A DNA stretch of 64,000 bases from Cristatella mucedo (GCA_009760855.2 WPIO01000001.1:24013001-24077000); one strand, 5' to 3'. Shown: positions 38,301-45,838, numbered from the stretch's first letter. Notes: a model not told the origin generated them from the sequence alone. Made by a program: numbers and translations.

Positions 38301-41274
38301 TGAGTATCTCAACCCATTCCTCATGCAATGGCGGTACCGACTATTGTCTTCTGCTTAGTTTTTTGTGGACCCCTACCGTCCCCCTCCTTGCACGGTGGCA
38401 CTTGCCCATACGTTTATTTATTCACTGGCCTTCATAAGGAGCAATTTTTTGGGTAAACATTTACAGCATCATTTATGCTCTCATTGTGGTGAACTTCTCC
38501 TACTCTGCCTACTGAAAAGCTTTACACCATCACTGAGCCGGACCCGCATTTCACAATGTGTTGCAAGCAGGCATCAGCATATGGTTAGTCACTCCTTCGT
38601 CCAACTTATGATCGATGTTTGCAGCTGGTATAAGCATTGAACTTACTTTCTTCGTCAAGAATACTCGCCTCCTGTCTTTGGTGGTCCTGTGAATGTGCTG
38701 CCACACCTGCAAAAAGCATTCTTCTTTGTGGATTTTTGGTTTGTAGCAAATCTTTGCCACTTGTGCCATCAGCCCGTGTTCGTGGATATTTCGCCTAACG
38801 GTATGCTCTCTAAGGATCTTACCAGTGCAAAGTTGGAGTGTTTGGCATTGACTCGATCGGGCGCATAACGGACTTTCAGGCACTCCATTTTCAGGAGCCG
38901 AACATATCCCGAAGTGGAAGCCCTATGGCATCCAACCGAAAGCCGTTTCTTCATAGTTCTTTGCACAGACATTTTTCGATTGCTTTATCGGAATGCTTTC
39001 TCACTTAACCTCAGCTTCCGAGCGATCTCTCGGTTGCTAACCTTCCCAAGATAGTTGGACATTAGCAGGCCATTCGCAAAATCAGGATGGGGCCTCCCTG
39101 TGCCTTAGCTGCTAAGTGTGCGGAGGCATGTCGATGTGATCCGGTGTGGCCAAGGTCACTGCTATCTGTGCGTAGTTTCCTCAGTATGCTAGAGCATCAA
39201 AAATAGGTTGCACCGTCTATTTGACGAATAGTGCTAGCAAACGTAACTCAGGGTGTTGACCATATTTAAAGGTTTAACCATATAACAGCTTTGCTCTGCT
39301 AGCTGATTTTCTTAGCATTACTATCGTGTCATGCGTCCATGAGTCAGTGGAGTACTACCTTCCACCCAGCCATAACTCCAGAACCACGATCTGCCATCGG
39401 TAACAGAGTTATTGGGTTGCTATGTGGGCACTAATACCCCCACTTCCGGGTTTCCTTGAGTTCACCGCTCATAATTCCGTTTTGAGCAATACGTTATGGA
39501 TCAAAGCACTACTCCTTGATAGCCAATAAACAAACACCTATTTGTTAGTATTTAACTTAAATTTACTGTAGTTCCAACTACTATCGGCTGAGATCGACCA
39601 TGCTCACGTAAAGGCAAGTGTAGCAAAACTAAGGATCCCGTGTGTAATAACACTAGCACTTACTCTGACACTCAAATGTAAGGGCAAATGCAGGAATTGG
39701 CATACTTCTTGCCATGTTTACAAAACTTAAAGGTCCCTCAAACGTACAAATAACAATGAAGAACCACTTGTCAGTCTAAAACCAAAGATTGTCGGCAGTG
39801 TGTGACCTCCTTAAAAAAAAATCTAGGAAAATACGGTTTCTGTGCCCTAAGCATGGCCAAGGCTGGGTTCAAACACTATTGAGGAAGAAAGCACGGTGTT
39901 TTCTTGACCAGTGAGTCCATGTGAATACACAGAAAAGCATGGTATTTAAGTGACACACTAGTTCTGAATGCTGGTTTTATTTCCAGGCTGTTGTCACTCA
40001 CCAGTTACAGCAAAGAGTGGCTATGCTTTTAATTACGATGTGTGATGTTCAAAACATTGCGATGGTTCAGGTGATGTACAGATTCTGTTTTAGGTTTATG
40101 TTGTCCGTTGTTCAGAATTAGTTAGCGAAAGAACTGAATAATGTTCTGTCATTGTCCATTTCCCTTACATTTTGCCTTCTTTATATCTTAAGTGATGTGG
40201 TGTTAAAAACTGCTAATCGGGCAAGTCTAAACACTCAAATCCTTTTGCTTTTGAGTTTATGTCCTTTTGCTTTTGATTTTATGTCCATTTGCTTTTGAGT
40301 TTGTCATGTTTAGGACAGAAGAGTAAGATTTTTAATTGGGTTATCGTTTTAAATATAAAAAATAGCTGACTTTACAGCCACATTTGAATAGCAGCAGAAG
40401 AGCCTTAACGGCTATCACTGCCACTTGCACTGGGCAATAAAGGTTAGTAAAAATGTAGCCCCCACTTGGTTCTTGATAACCACCTCAGCACTTGACTAGG
40501 TATCAATGTCACCAGCTTTTGAACTGTGTCATGTGGTGTTGATTCCCACAGCATGCGAAGCCGGTCGAAAATGTTGTTTGTCCGTGTAGATGGATTCGTA
40601 TTGCTTCTCAGTTGCAGGTTCACGTCATCCCATTGCTCTTACGCCTTATGAGGTTTTAATCAGGCGACTGAGTTTGCCAATCCTTTAAAGTTAAAGATGA
40701 TTTCAAAAAATATTGTGCAGCCTACTTCGCAAGACGTTTTGGGTCATTGTCCTGCATATGCACTAAGCTATCTCCCTATAGACTTCAGCACAATTTTTGC
40801 ATCCAGCAGCGCGTCGATGTACACGGTCCGGTCCAGCGTACTAGGCATGTGATGCATCAGCATGTGGTGCGAGCAATCAAAAAAGCAGCCCCAACCATAA
40901 TTTTCCCACTGCCTGTTAAGTATGCTGTGCTGTCAGTATTGTTCATCTTTTTTTGTTATCCCCGTAGGGTTGGCCTTTATTATCTCCACAGAGCCGAAAT
41001 TGCTACAGCGACGCCTGCCTCGCTGAGAAGCTCCTGAAGATGCCCACTGATTCGTTTATTCGTTACACTGCCGATTTACAGCAGCCATCGTTGCATTGCA
41101 CACCGCTTGCCACCACTTGGTAGTTGCAGCAGTATGCCTTCACGACCGCATCGTCCTTGTCTGTAGGAGGAGCAGGAACGAAGCGCAAAGCAGCAGGAGG
41201 AGGAGAAGCGGTCCGGCCTAGGTGGAGTGGCCTCTTCTCTAGGAGGATGGCTGGGCTCCTTTTTGAAGCGCTGA
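10988..41274 (+). CDS. TIMM50: Mitochondrial import inner membrane translocase subunit TIM50, ten exons, 390 aa
   Basis: TIM50 is the receptor subunit of the TIM23 complex. It is anchored in the inner mitochondrial membrane and binds presequences emerging from the outer-membrane TOM pore. Joining ten GT/AG-bounded exons gives an open frame of 390 residues (human TIMM50 is about 353). Seen in order: a basic, Ser/Arg-rich N-terminus (1-50) fitting a matrix-targeting presequence; a Gly/Pro/Ala-rich linker (57-85); one hydrophobic segment (about 99-119) after a basic stretch, the expected membrane anchor; and an FCP1/NIF-type domain (about 178-320) with [28 protein letters not shown] and [18 protein letters not shown] Gln/Glu-rich tail (350-375) may form a coiled coil. 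The phosphatase DxDxT site is degenerate (E188, T190, V192), as in human TIMM50, so a scaffold or receptor role is expected rather than catalysis. The ATG lies in a strong initiation context (A at -3, G at +4). No AATAAA was seen soon after the stop, so the 3' end is unassigned. Confidence 0.96.
11710..12178 (+). mobile_element. LINE B 3' fragment in TIMM50 intron 1
   Basis: From [19 protein letters not shown] (about 11715-11775) the sequence follows the LINE B C-terminus and 3' UTR and ends GGAGATACATTACTTTACATT at 12176. It is 5'-truncated and starts about 360 bp after the exon 1 donor. Confidence 0.85.
12179..12849. other. TIMM50 intron 1, nothing recognised
   Basis: Non-coding sequence between a LINE B fragment and a Tc1-type remnant. 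Confidence 0.35.
12850..13270 (-). mobile_element. Tc1/mariner remnant T1, transposase C-terminal part, minus strand
   Basis: On the minus strand the text near 13217-13240 reads QANDPNKA (the QDNDPKH position). The text near 13130-13165 reads PSQSAD then stop then NPIEHLTDD (the SPDLNPIEH motif with an in-frame stop), and the stretch to about 13000 resembles the Tc1 C-terminus ([20 protein letters not shown]). Stops and frame breaks show an old, inactive copy. Confidence 0.6.
13271..13981. other. TIMM50 intron 1, nothing recognised
   Basis: An 81-codon open frame at 13315-13560 has no recognisable motif. Confidence 0.3.
13982..14078 (+). repeat. Two-copy tandem duplication, 54-bp period
   Basis: The unit TTTTACAAATGTTGCCAATA plus CACAAATCATGTTATAGC occurs at about 13987-14024 and again at 14041-14078 with a single C-to-T difference, so it is recent. 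Confidence 0.85.
15163..15890 (+). mobile_element. LINE A copy, 5'-truncated, inside a Tc1 element
   Basis: It begins at the [18 protein letters not shown] part of the polyprotein and continues through the C-terminal domain, the CATGC-rich 3' UTR and the family tail GGTGCTTTATCAAGTACATT followed by (ATT)n. This is the clearest family A 3' end on the plus strand and serves as the reference for other copies. Confidence 0.88.
15168..15650 (+). pseudogene. LINE A C-terminal ORF fragment (160 codons)
   Basis: This is an open frame covering the conserved region after the reverse-transcriptase catalytic core. Motifs are [48 protein letters not shown] and [17 protein letters not shown]. There is no catalytic box, because the copy starts downstream of it. 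The open frame reflects recent insertion rather than a host gene. Confidence 0.85.
16396..16427 (+). CDS. TIMM50: TIMM50 microexon 2 (residues 122-132)
   Basis: This is a 32-nt exon between an acceptor ending TTGTAG and a GTAAGT donor. It completes the split Gly122 codon and reads [11 protein letters not shown], which fits the short Gly-Lys-Pro-rich connector after the membrane anchor of animal TIM50. Its phase joins exon 1 (one base carried over) and leaves phase 0 for exon 3. It is too short for ordinary ORF finding and was placed by homology and splice sites. Confidence 0.86.
16519..16540 (+). CDS. TIMM50: TIMM50 microexon 3 (residues 133-139 plus first base of 140)
   Basis: This 22-nt exon lies 91 bp downstream of exon 2, between a pyrimidine-rich acceptor ending TTTTAG and a GTAAGT donor. 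It reads IEDEFTH, corresponding to the conserved Ile-Pro-Asp-Glu-Phe position in other TIM50 proteins. It carries one base into the next exon. Correct phase on both sides and the Asp-Glu-Phe match are the support. Confidence 0.86.
16870..18270 (+). mobile_element. LINE A copy with reverse-transcriptase end and 3' UTR, in TIMM50 intron 3
   Basis: It starts in the reverse-transcriptase ([18 protein letters not shown]). A partial internal duplication (16920-17060) repeats the CACTACAATGGTTT and GGAGTATGGATGTG segments. The catalytic YADD is intact at 17179-17190 but is followed within three codons by TAG. The C-terminal region lies at 17281-17926 in two frames and the tail at 18180-18270. The insertion starts 329 bp after microexon 3. 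Confidence 0.8.
18271..20460. other. TIMM50 intron 3, unresolved, possibly old DNA-transposon sequence
   Basis: A 168-codon open frame on the minus strand (19497-20003) and a 95-codon one (20003-20290) lie in tandem. I cannot match either to a family. Their position next to a T2 transposon remnant makes decayed transposon sequence the simplest guess. Confidence 0.25.
20470..20870 (-). mobile_element. DNA-transposon remnant T2, transposase C-terminus, minus strand
   Basis: Read on the minus strand, the sequence at 20740-20830 gives [11 protein letters not shown] and then [16 protein letters not shown], matching the W.D.I..(R/K)LR end of Tc1/IS630-type transposases. The left edge GTGAAAATATTTATTGACAG recurs in related form at 23343 and 35985, marking one family with at least three copies in TIMM50 introns. 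Confidence 0.6.
20871..22578. other. TIMM50 intron 3 distal part, nothing recognised
   Basis: Non-coding sequence up to the exon 4 acceptor. It may include decayed upstream sequence of the T2 copy. Confidence 0.3.
22579..22637 (+). CDS. TIMM50: TIMM50 exon 4 (residues 140-159)
   Basis: This 59-nt exon follows the acceptor TTCTATTTCAG and ends at a GTAAAC donor. It reads [20 protein letters not shown], an amphipathic basic/aromatic helix equivalent to the region with paired Arg and aromatic residues just before the conserved DPTS motif in animal TIM50. It lies in the intermembrane-space part after the anchor. Confidence 0.87.
23330..23487 (-). mobile_element. DNA-transposon remnant T2 terminal fragment, minus strand
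   Basis: It shares ATGTGAAAATATTCATTGAA and, further on, TTCCACTGAGCCTGAGTTTT with the T2 copies at 20470 and 35985. It is cut off exactly where the LINE A tail starts (about 23488), so LINE A appears to have inserted into it. Confidence 0.55.
23488..25185 (-). mobile_element. LINE A copy, minus strand, linker to tail, in TIMM50 intron 4
   Basis: The tail is at 23488 (AATAATTATGCATTTCTATA). The C-terminal domain lies at 23863-24165 and the reverse-transcriptase with intact YADD at 24322-24333 ([14 protein letters not shown]). The finger/palm start ([16 protein letters not shown]) is near 24650-24720 and the linker ([20 protein letters not shown]) near 24850-24930. Several frameshifts inactivate it. 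At about 1.7 kb it is one of the two longest family A-type copies. Confidence 0.8.
25190..25450 (+). mobile_element. Tc1-type remnant T3, transposase C-terminus and 3' end
   Basis: It encodes [20 protein letters not shown] and then TTSC-stop (25235-25300), the typical Tc1 C-terminal pattern (I...P....V...GG.T.Y). The flanking downstream sequence up to TGCCTGGCATCATAGAAAA matches the copy at 30660-30810. Confidence 0.65.
25451..26307. other. TIMM50 intron 4 distal part, nothing recognised
   Basis: AT-rich non-coding sequence between a T3 remnant and SINE S1. Confidence 0.35.
26308..26470 (+). mobile_element. SINE S1 copy directly upstream of TIMM50 exon 5
   Basis: It has a tRNA-like head (AGCCCGTGAAGTAAGGGGCT as A-box region, GGTCGTCGGTTCATATC as B-box region), an S1 body (TTGCCAACTGCAACCGATGA) and an end (AAATGAGGCTGTTAGGTCAG). 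The exon 5 acceptor TTTGTAG follows after only about 15 bp, so the SINE occupies the usual branch-point region. Confidence 0.75.
26486..26605 (+). CDS. TIMM50: TIMM50 exon 5 (residues 160-199, start of FCP1-like domain)
   Basis: This 120-nt phase-0 exon encodes [20 protein letters not shown] and then [15 protein letters not shown]. It is nearly identical to human TIMM50 over this stretch and is decisive for the identification. The residues at the catalytic DxDxT positions are E188, T190 and V192, so the phosphatase nucleophile is absent. The acceptor lies only about 15 bp after the 3' end of a SINE (26308-26470). Confidence 0.97.
26813..26920 (+). CDS. TIMM50: TIMM50 exon 6 (residues 200-235)
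   Basis: This 108-nt phase-0 exon is separated from exon 5 by a short 207-bp intron. It encodes [19 protein letters not shown] and then [13 protein letters not shown], matching the GWRFKKRPG and EIVI(F/Y)TSE motifs of TIM50. The donor is GTAAGT. Confidence 0.97.
26930..28600. other. TIMM50 intron 6 proximal part with small tandem duplications
   Basis: Mostly unrecognised. It contains a 26-bp-period duplication at 27510-27556 (TGAACGCACCTAATATTGTG twice) and a duplicated GATTGAGTTTGCAAAGGA at about 27957 and 27996. No coding match. Confidence 0.4.
28610..28735 (+). mobile_element. Probable SINE S2 copy, truncated tail
   Basis: GGTCAAGGTGCTATCC, GAGGTCAAGGTGAATGCA and GGTCGTGGGCTCCAGCCC follow the same order as the tRNA-like head of the S2 copy at 53038-53200 (reverse complement). 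It ends in a short GTGTG segment and ATTATT. A diverged partial copy of the head may follow at 28740-28790. Confidence 0.5.
29490..29795 (+). mobile_element. LINE B 3' UTR fragment, diverged
   Basis: CTTCCACAATTCTTATGCAA and, later, GTTGGCTACTGATTGGACAA and TGAAGTCGCAGATGGAAATG follow the LINE B 3' region in order. It is more diverged than the other copies, and the (ATTAC)n tail is reduced to GCATGCATT. Confidence 0.65.
29796..30400. other. TIMM50 intron 6, nothing recognised
   Basis: Non-coding sequence between a LINE B fragment and a T3 remnant. Confidence 0.35.
30405..30860 (+). mobile_element. Tc1-type remnant T3, catalytic end of transposase
   Basis: It encodes [20 protein letters not shown], then [20 protein letters not shown], and after a frameshift near 30633 [19 protein letters not shown] followed by TTSQ-stop. 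This is the SPDLNPIE region and C-terminus of a Tc1-type transposase. The 3' non-coding part matches the T3 copy at 25190. Confidence 0.7.
30861..31355. other. TIMM50 intron 6 distal part, nothing recognised
   Basis: Non-coding sequence up to the exon 7 acceptor. Confidence 0.35.
31356..31454 (+). CDS. TIMM50: TIMM50 exon 7 (residues 236-268)
   Basis: This 99-nt phase-0 exon between a TTGTAG acceptor and a GTAGAG donor encodes [18 protein letters not shown] and then [15 protein letters not shown]. The YRLFRD and DGHHVK motifs are hallmarks of the TIM50 FCP1-like domain. Confidence 0.97.
31460..32550. other. TIMM50 intron 7 proximal part, nothing recognised
   Basis: Non-coding sequence without motifs I could assign. 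Confidence 0.35.
32556..32592. repeat. Perfect 17-bp inverted repeat with 3-base loop
   Basis: The arms GGGCTGCTCTCATGTCA (32556-32572) and TGACATGAGAGCAGCCC (32576-32592) are exactly complementary around TTT. A stem this tight in the sense strand of the TIMM50 intron could form a hairpin in the pre-mRNA. It has no T-run or host context that would suggest a known element. Confidence 0.9.
32931..32974 (+). repeat. Exact two-copy 22-bp tandem repeat
   Basis: The unit ATTCCTTCTCACAGCTACTG plus CA is present twice without mismatch, which implies a recent duplication. Confidence 0.9.
33059..33238 (-). mobile_element. SINE S1 copy, minus strand
   Basis: Read on the minus strand it has a head with a B-box (GGTCGTTGGTTCAAACC), then the S1 body and the end GGCTGTTAAATCAGCC. 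The plus strand carries the complementary GGGTTTGAACCAACGACCTC and GAGCACCTTACCTCGTGGGC. Confidence 0.75.
33239..34600. other. TIMM50 intron 7 distal part, nothing recognised
   Basis: Several short open frames (for example 33898-34149 and 34265-34546) have no recognisable domain. A G9 run lies near 34400. Confidence 0.3.
34607..34763 (+). CDS. TIMM50: TIMM50 exon 8 (residues 269-320 plus first base of 321)
   Basis: This 157-nt exon after the acceptor CTTTTTCAAG encodes [20 protein letters not shown], then [15 protein letters not shown] and [13 protein letters not shown]. It matches the LNRD, P.NG and LL.LF segments closing the FCP1-like fold. It ends one base into Thr321, at a GTAAGT donor. 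Confidence 0.96.
34764..35400. other. TIMM50 intron 8 proximal part, nothing recognised
   Basis: Non-coding sequence before a LINE A insertion. Confidence 0.35.
35405..35890 (-). mobile_element. LINE A 3' end, minus strand, in TIMM50 intron 8
   Basis: The AATAATAATAATACATTTGA tail is followed by AAGCGCCCTCAGAGAAGTCA, the CATGC-rich UTR and the last coding part in diverged form. It is 5'-truncated, with a fuzzy right edge. Confidence 0.8.
35975..36310 (-). mobile_element. DNA-transposon remnant T2, transposase C-terminus, minus strand
   Basis: The left edge TTTATTGACAGCCCATAAAC matches the T2 copies at 20470 and 23330. On the minus strand the coding part reads [20 protein letters not shown] and then RHKSVADV, the SPDLN.IE.LWD.IE motif of Tc1/IS630-type transposases. 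Diverged upstream coding sequence may extend to about 36560. Confidence 0.7.
36561..37667. other. TIMM50 intron 8 distal part, nothing recognised
   Basis: It contains a 24-bp-period duplication (GTGTCACCTGGTATTTC twice, 37149-37188). Otherwise unassigned. Confidence 0.35.
37668..37771 (+). CDS. TIMM50: TIMM50 exon 9 (residues 321-355)
   Basis: This 104-nt exon completes Thr321 and encodes [20 protein letters not shown] and then [14 protein letters not shown]. The GVEDVRTV and DDP..AF..RQ.RL motifs are conserved in animal TIM50. It ends in phase 0 at CAG followed by GTATGC. Confidence 0.96.
38030..39190 (-). mobile_element. Tc1-like transposon remnant with helix-turn-helix N-terminus, minus strand, in TIMM50 intron 9
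   Basis: On the minus strand the region from about 39090 reads [20 protein letters not shown] and then [15 protein letters not shown], a helix-turn-helix. After a frameshift it continues with [20 protein letters not shown] and [19 protein letters not shown] (38640-38830), the Tc1 pattern of second helix-turn-helix followed by the first catalytic region. The part at 38040-38330 is more diverged ([18 protein letters not shown]). Confidence 0.65.
39987..40070 (+). other. Exon-like open segment in TIMM50 intron 9
   Basis: 84 nt open in phase 0 lies between a TTATTTCCAG acceptor and a GTGATG donor. If included it would add 28 residues (with [15 protein letters not shown]) between exons 9 and 10 without breaking the frame. 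The direct exon 9 to 10 join aligns better with known TIM50 tails, so this is only a possible cassette exon or chance. Confidence 0.2.
40240..40305 (+). repeat. Three-copy 22-bp tandem repeat
   Basis: The unit TCCTTTTGCTTTTGAGTTTA plus TG is present three times with a few substitutions. Confidence 0.85.
40372..40445 (-). mobile_element. SINE S1 fragment, minus strand
   Basis: GCAGCAGAAGAGCCTTAACG followed by CACTGCCACTTGCACTGGGC matches the S1 body on the minus strand (compare 33090-33140). The tRNA-like head is missing. Confidence 0.6.
40455..40960 (-). mobile_element. Tc1/mariner remnant T1, minus strand, in TIMM50 intron 9
   Basis: On the minus strand [10 protein letters not shown] (near 40755-40727) is the motif carrying the second catalytic Asp. 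The DxNPIE region lies near 40655-40680, and the C-terminal stretch runs to about 40490. Its order and wording parallel the T1 remnant at 12850-13270, so they are likely one family. Confidence 0.65.
41167..41274 (+). CDS. TIMM50: TIMM50 terminal exon 10 (residues 356-390 and stop)
   Basis: This 108-nt terminal exon after the acceptor CTTGTCTGTAG encodes [17 protein letters not shown], then [18 protein letters not shown] and TGA. The charged Glu/Gln/Lys stretch continues the C-terminal helix of exon 9 exactly as in animal TIM50, and the Gly/Leu/Trp/Phe-rich end resembles the usual short hydrophobic C-terminus. It lies at the start of a GC-rich flank. Confidence 0.92.
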   Translation, partial: EEQERSAKQQEEEKRSGLGGVASSLGGWLGSFLKR

Positions 41275-42960
<1,686 letters not shown>

Positions 42961-43425
42961 TCGGAACAGATGCAGCCAGTCTGAAGGCACAGTCTGCAAA
43001 TGACATGGTTAGAGGCTCAGGTCAGAGTGATGTAAGTCAGAGAAGTGAGTGTTACGTTGGGAAGTCTTAGGAGCAAGTATTTAAATAGGTGGAAGAGAAC
43101 GGAGGGACCTAGAAGTGAAAGACGGAACTTTGAAATCTACGAGCTGCAGATCAGTGAGAAGTGCAGTGTAAAGTGGCAGTTGTTACTGTCACGACAGATA
43201 AGCCTAGCTGCAAGAGTATTGCACCAACTCTAAATTTGGTTGCACTGGCACGAATACCTCCAACTAGTGAGAGGAGTCAAGATTAAAGTTGGTAATGCGT
43301 GGGCTATGTTGGCAGTAGCATCCTTATCTAAGCAAGCCTGAATGGTTGCGACGTTGTGTAGCTTCAAATATGAAGAGTTGGCTGCAGAGCTGATGTGGTC
43401 ACCTTGTAGTATCACCATTACTCTT
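42961..43425 (-). mobile_element. LINE A-type internal fragment, minus strand
   Basis: The minus-strand frame 43230-43418 reads SSYLKLHNVATIQACLDKDA, matching the segment just before KLVHAFVTS in family A. GTGTAAAGTGGCAGTTGTTA and the following bases match the C-terminal region in reverse (compare 51945-52000). No 3' tail is present at its left edge. Confidence 0.65.
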
Positions 43426-43732
43426 GGAATCTAATGGACGTAATATGCATCTTGAAGCATTGAAAACATGAGTTTCTTATAGATCTACACAGTTGTGTCT
43501 TGCTTTGATAGTCTCATTTTTTAATTCCTTCCACGGGAAGAGTTTAGAGTGTTCGTTGGCTGTGGTGTGGACATTAAGGTATGCACAAACAGCTAGACAT
43601 CTGAAATGCTAGTGACATTTTCTAGAGCTTGCATTTTTCTTTGTATACTTAGATTGGCAACTTATGCAAGACATTAAGTTTGCCCGTTTGGTAAACATTT
43701 ATTTTGGGAGTGTCGGTCAGGCTTCGAAACCT

Positions 43733-43825
43733 ATAATAGTAATAATAATAATAATGCACTTGATAAAGCGCCCTCGGAGAACTCAATCTCTTTCTAGGCG
43801 CTTTACATTTGCTGCAAAGGGAAAC
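43733..43825 (-). mobile_element. Minimal LINE A 3' end (about 90 bp), minus strand
   Basis: AATAATAATAATAATGCACT, GCGCCCTCGGAGAACTCAAT and GGCGCTTTACATTTGCTGCA are present. The sequence then stops matching after AAAGGGAAAC, an extreme 5' truncation. Confidence 0.8.
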
Positions 43826-44345
43826 ATGAAGTCTGAGATTGTACAAGTATTCATATCAAAACAGTTCTTGCTATGCTAGGTGCCACTTGGGTTCACTGAC
43901 AATGCAATCGCAGTAGCAACGTCGTCAATTCTCGGTTTCTTGCTTTCCCTACGATTTTTTGAAGCATAAGCTTGAGGTCGATGGCAACCTTGTGTTGGTA
44001 GTAGACCACTGAGGCTACGGCTTACGTCCCCAAGTCAGGAGTGTAGGCAAGTAGACAAGAATAGTCTCGCCTCTGGTTTCAGAGTTCGTGAAACTCGCTA
44101 GATGTACTACATGCAGTAGTTTTTATTTGCAGAACCCTCGGGATTTTTGTTTGTGTATAACCTAGCTGCCGGATTAGCTTCACATAGAGACATTCCTTAC
44201 AGGGTGGCAGCTGAACGTGAGGCATTACTCGTGTCTTCATCCCCTTCGTAATTCATTTGCAGTGTTATGTTATGATTCATGCGTATAGCGCGATTGGGGA
44301 ACTTGATATTTGTTCAGGTGATTTACTTAAGCCAAAAGGCTTGAG
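43826..44345. other. No recognised feature
   Basis: Non-coding sequence between LINE A and SINE S2 fragments. Confidence 0.35.
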
Positions 44346-44349
44346 TCCA

Positions 44350-44510
44350 TGATAATATAAAAAATATATATAATTCATTTATATAGCGCCCCAAGAGAAC
44401 TTAATCTCTATTCAGGCGCTTCACATATGCCTCGGGGCTCGAGCCCACGACCTCAGTCAGACCTTGGTCAGGGCGAGCACCTTAACCACTAGACCATGAT
44501 CGTTAAAGTC
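44350..44510 (-). mobile_element. SINE S2 copy with LINE A-like tail, minus strand
   Basis: Reading the minus strand gives a tRNA-like head (GGTCTAGTGGTTAAGGTGCT as A-box, GTCGTGGGCTCGAGCCCC as B-box), then TGTGAAGCGCCTGAATAGAG and ATTAAGTTCTCTTGGGGCGC, a stretch clearly related to the LINE A 3' end, and an AT-rich terminus. Direct comparison with 53038-53200 supports a family. Confidence 0.8.
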
Positions 44511-45186
44511 GAGCACCTTACCCGTGGACCAAACCTTAATGCTTACGTTGTCTTTCCGTTAATTATCCAGCGACTACGACTCAAGCATGTGCTCCAGCTC
44601 GTGTGCTTTGTCTACATATTTAAGATGATTCAACAACTTCATTAATACAGGGACAGAAGAGTTGTAGTGGCTTTCGTTTCCTCCCTACTTTGATTGTAAC
44701 CGGCAATAATAAATAGCCAGCTGCAATACACTGAGTCGTGAAGTACGATACCTTACCGCTAATCTAAGGCCGAAGGCAGACAGTTTAACAAACACCTGTC
44801 GACGTTCGAGGGGCGGCATGGGCTGACAACATGACCAAAGGGACGACTCAAAATAGAAGCGGTTATCTAGATCAAAGTTGGTATAGATTTGGCTTTGGCT
44901 TAAGTAGTCGAGCAAGAAGTTTCACAGCTTTGAGACTGAAAAGCAGAAAGACCTGTAGCCAACTGTATTAGGACGTTGTATATACTATTATAGGCTGGAT
45001 CGTGGACACGGATAACGGTCCATAGCAAGTTTGTAGGAATCCGAGGAAACTGCAACACTTCACAGGCATTGACAGAAACGTATAGGTTCTATTTTCTCCC
45101 CCTGTTCAGGAAACATGTAATGATTATAACTCCAATCCGCTAATCGAGTGAATTCATGCATGTTCCTGTTCGTATACAGCATAGAA
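44511..45186. other. No recognised feature
   Basis: Non-coding sequence. A minus-strand open frame at 44685-44915 has no recognisable domain. Confidence 0.3.
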
Positions 45187-45275
45187 TTATAATAATAATT
45201 CACTTGATAAAGCGCCCTCAGAGAACTCAATCTCTCTCTCTCTCTCTTGGTGCTTTGCATTTGCTGCAAAGGGGT
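45187..45275 (-). mobile_element. Minimal LINE A 3' end with internal (TC)n, minus strand
   Basis: It has an AATAATAATTCACTTGATAA tail, GCGCCCTCAGAGAACTCAAT, then an expanded TCTCTCTC run and GGTGCTTTGCATTTGCTGCA. It ends at about the same internal point as the copy at 43733. Confidence 0.8.
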
Positions 45276-45631
45276 TATTGATTACTTCTGTGCATACATT
45301 CCGCTGCCGTTCATTCACTAGTCACGGCGGCATTTGCGACACGTTGCATGTTCTATAAGTTTGAATGAATTATATAAACTTGGCGTGTAGGGGGTACATT
45401 CCACTCCACTTTCATAAAAGTCACACCTGCTGAACAGCTTCTTTATTAGCTTCTGTAGCTGTCACAGCGAATACTCAGTCGAATTTGATGCGGATGACTA
45501 AGTCAGTGACGAGCAAGCTTTTTAGCCGATCGTTTGACCAGTCAAGATACTTTTAAAGCACAGTAATGAGACCGGTGCCATAAGCGATTTCGATGGAACA
45601 GTGACCAGTGCATAAACGGAGGCTATGCTGA

Positions 45632-45651
45632 CTGATGTTAATTAACATCAG
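45632..45651. repeat. Perfect 20-bp palindrome
   Basis: CTGATGTTAATTAACATCAG is fully self-complementary and lies about 13 bp before the S1 copy at 45664. It may be a binding site or chance. Confidence 0.8.
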
Positions 45652-45663
45652 CGTCAGAAGTTA

Positions 45664-45838
45664 GGTGAGCCGTGATGGCACACTAGATAAGGCGGTTGCT
45701 TTCACGATCTCGGTCGCGAGGTCGTGGGTTCGACTCCTGCGGTGGATGATTCTGTATCGCCACTGCAAGCGGCGGCCATAGCCGTAGAGGCTCTTCTGTC
45801 GCTATACAAAGAGGCCGTTTAATCAGCTAGAAAAAGTT
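45664..45838 (+). mobile_element. SINE S1 copy, best preserved
   Basis: The head carries A-box-like GATGGCACACTAGATAAGGC and B-box GGTCGTGGGTTCGACTCC. The body reads ATCGCCACTGCAAGCGGCGG and GAGGCTCTTCTGTCGCTATA, and the end AAGAGGCCGTTTAATCAGCT. This copy defines S1 in this window. Confidence 0.85.

Noticed and set aside
45664-45760. A possible tRNA gene with A- and B-box motifs
   Set aside because: The arms do not form a convincing cloverleaf, and the segment is followed by a repeated body seen at several other places, so it is the head of SINE S1.
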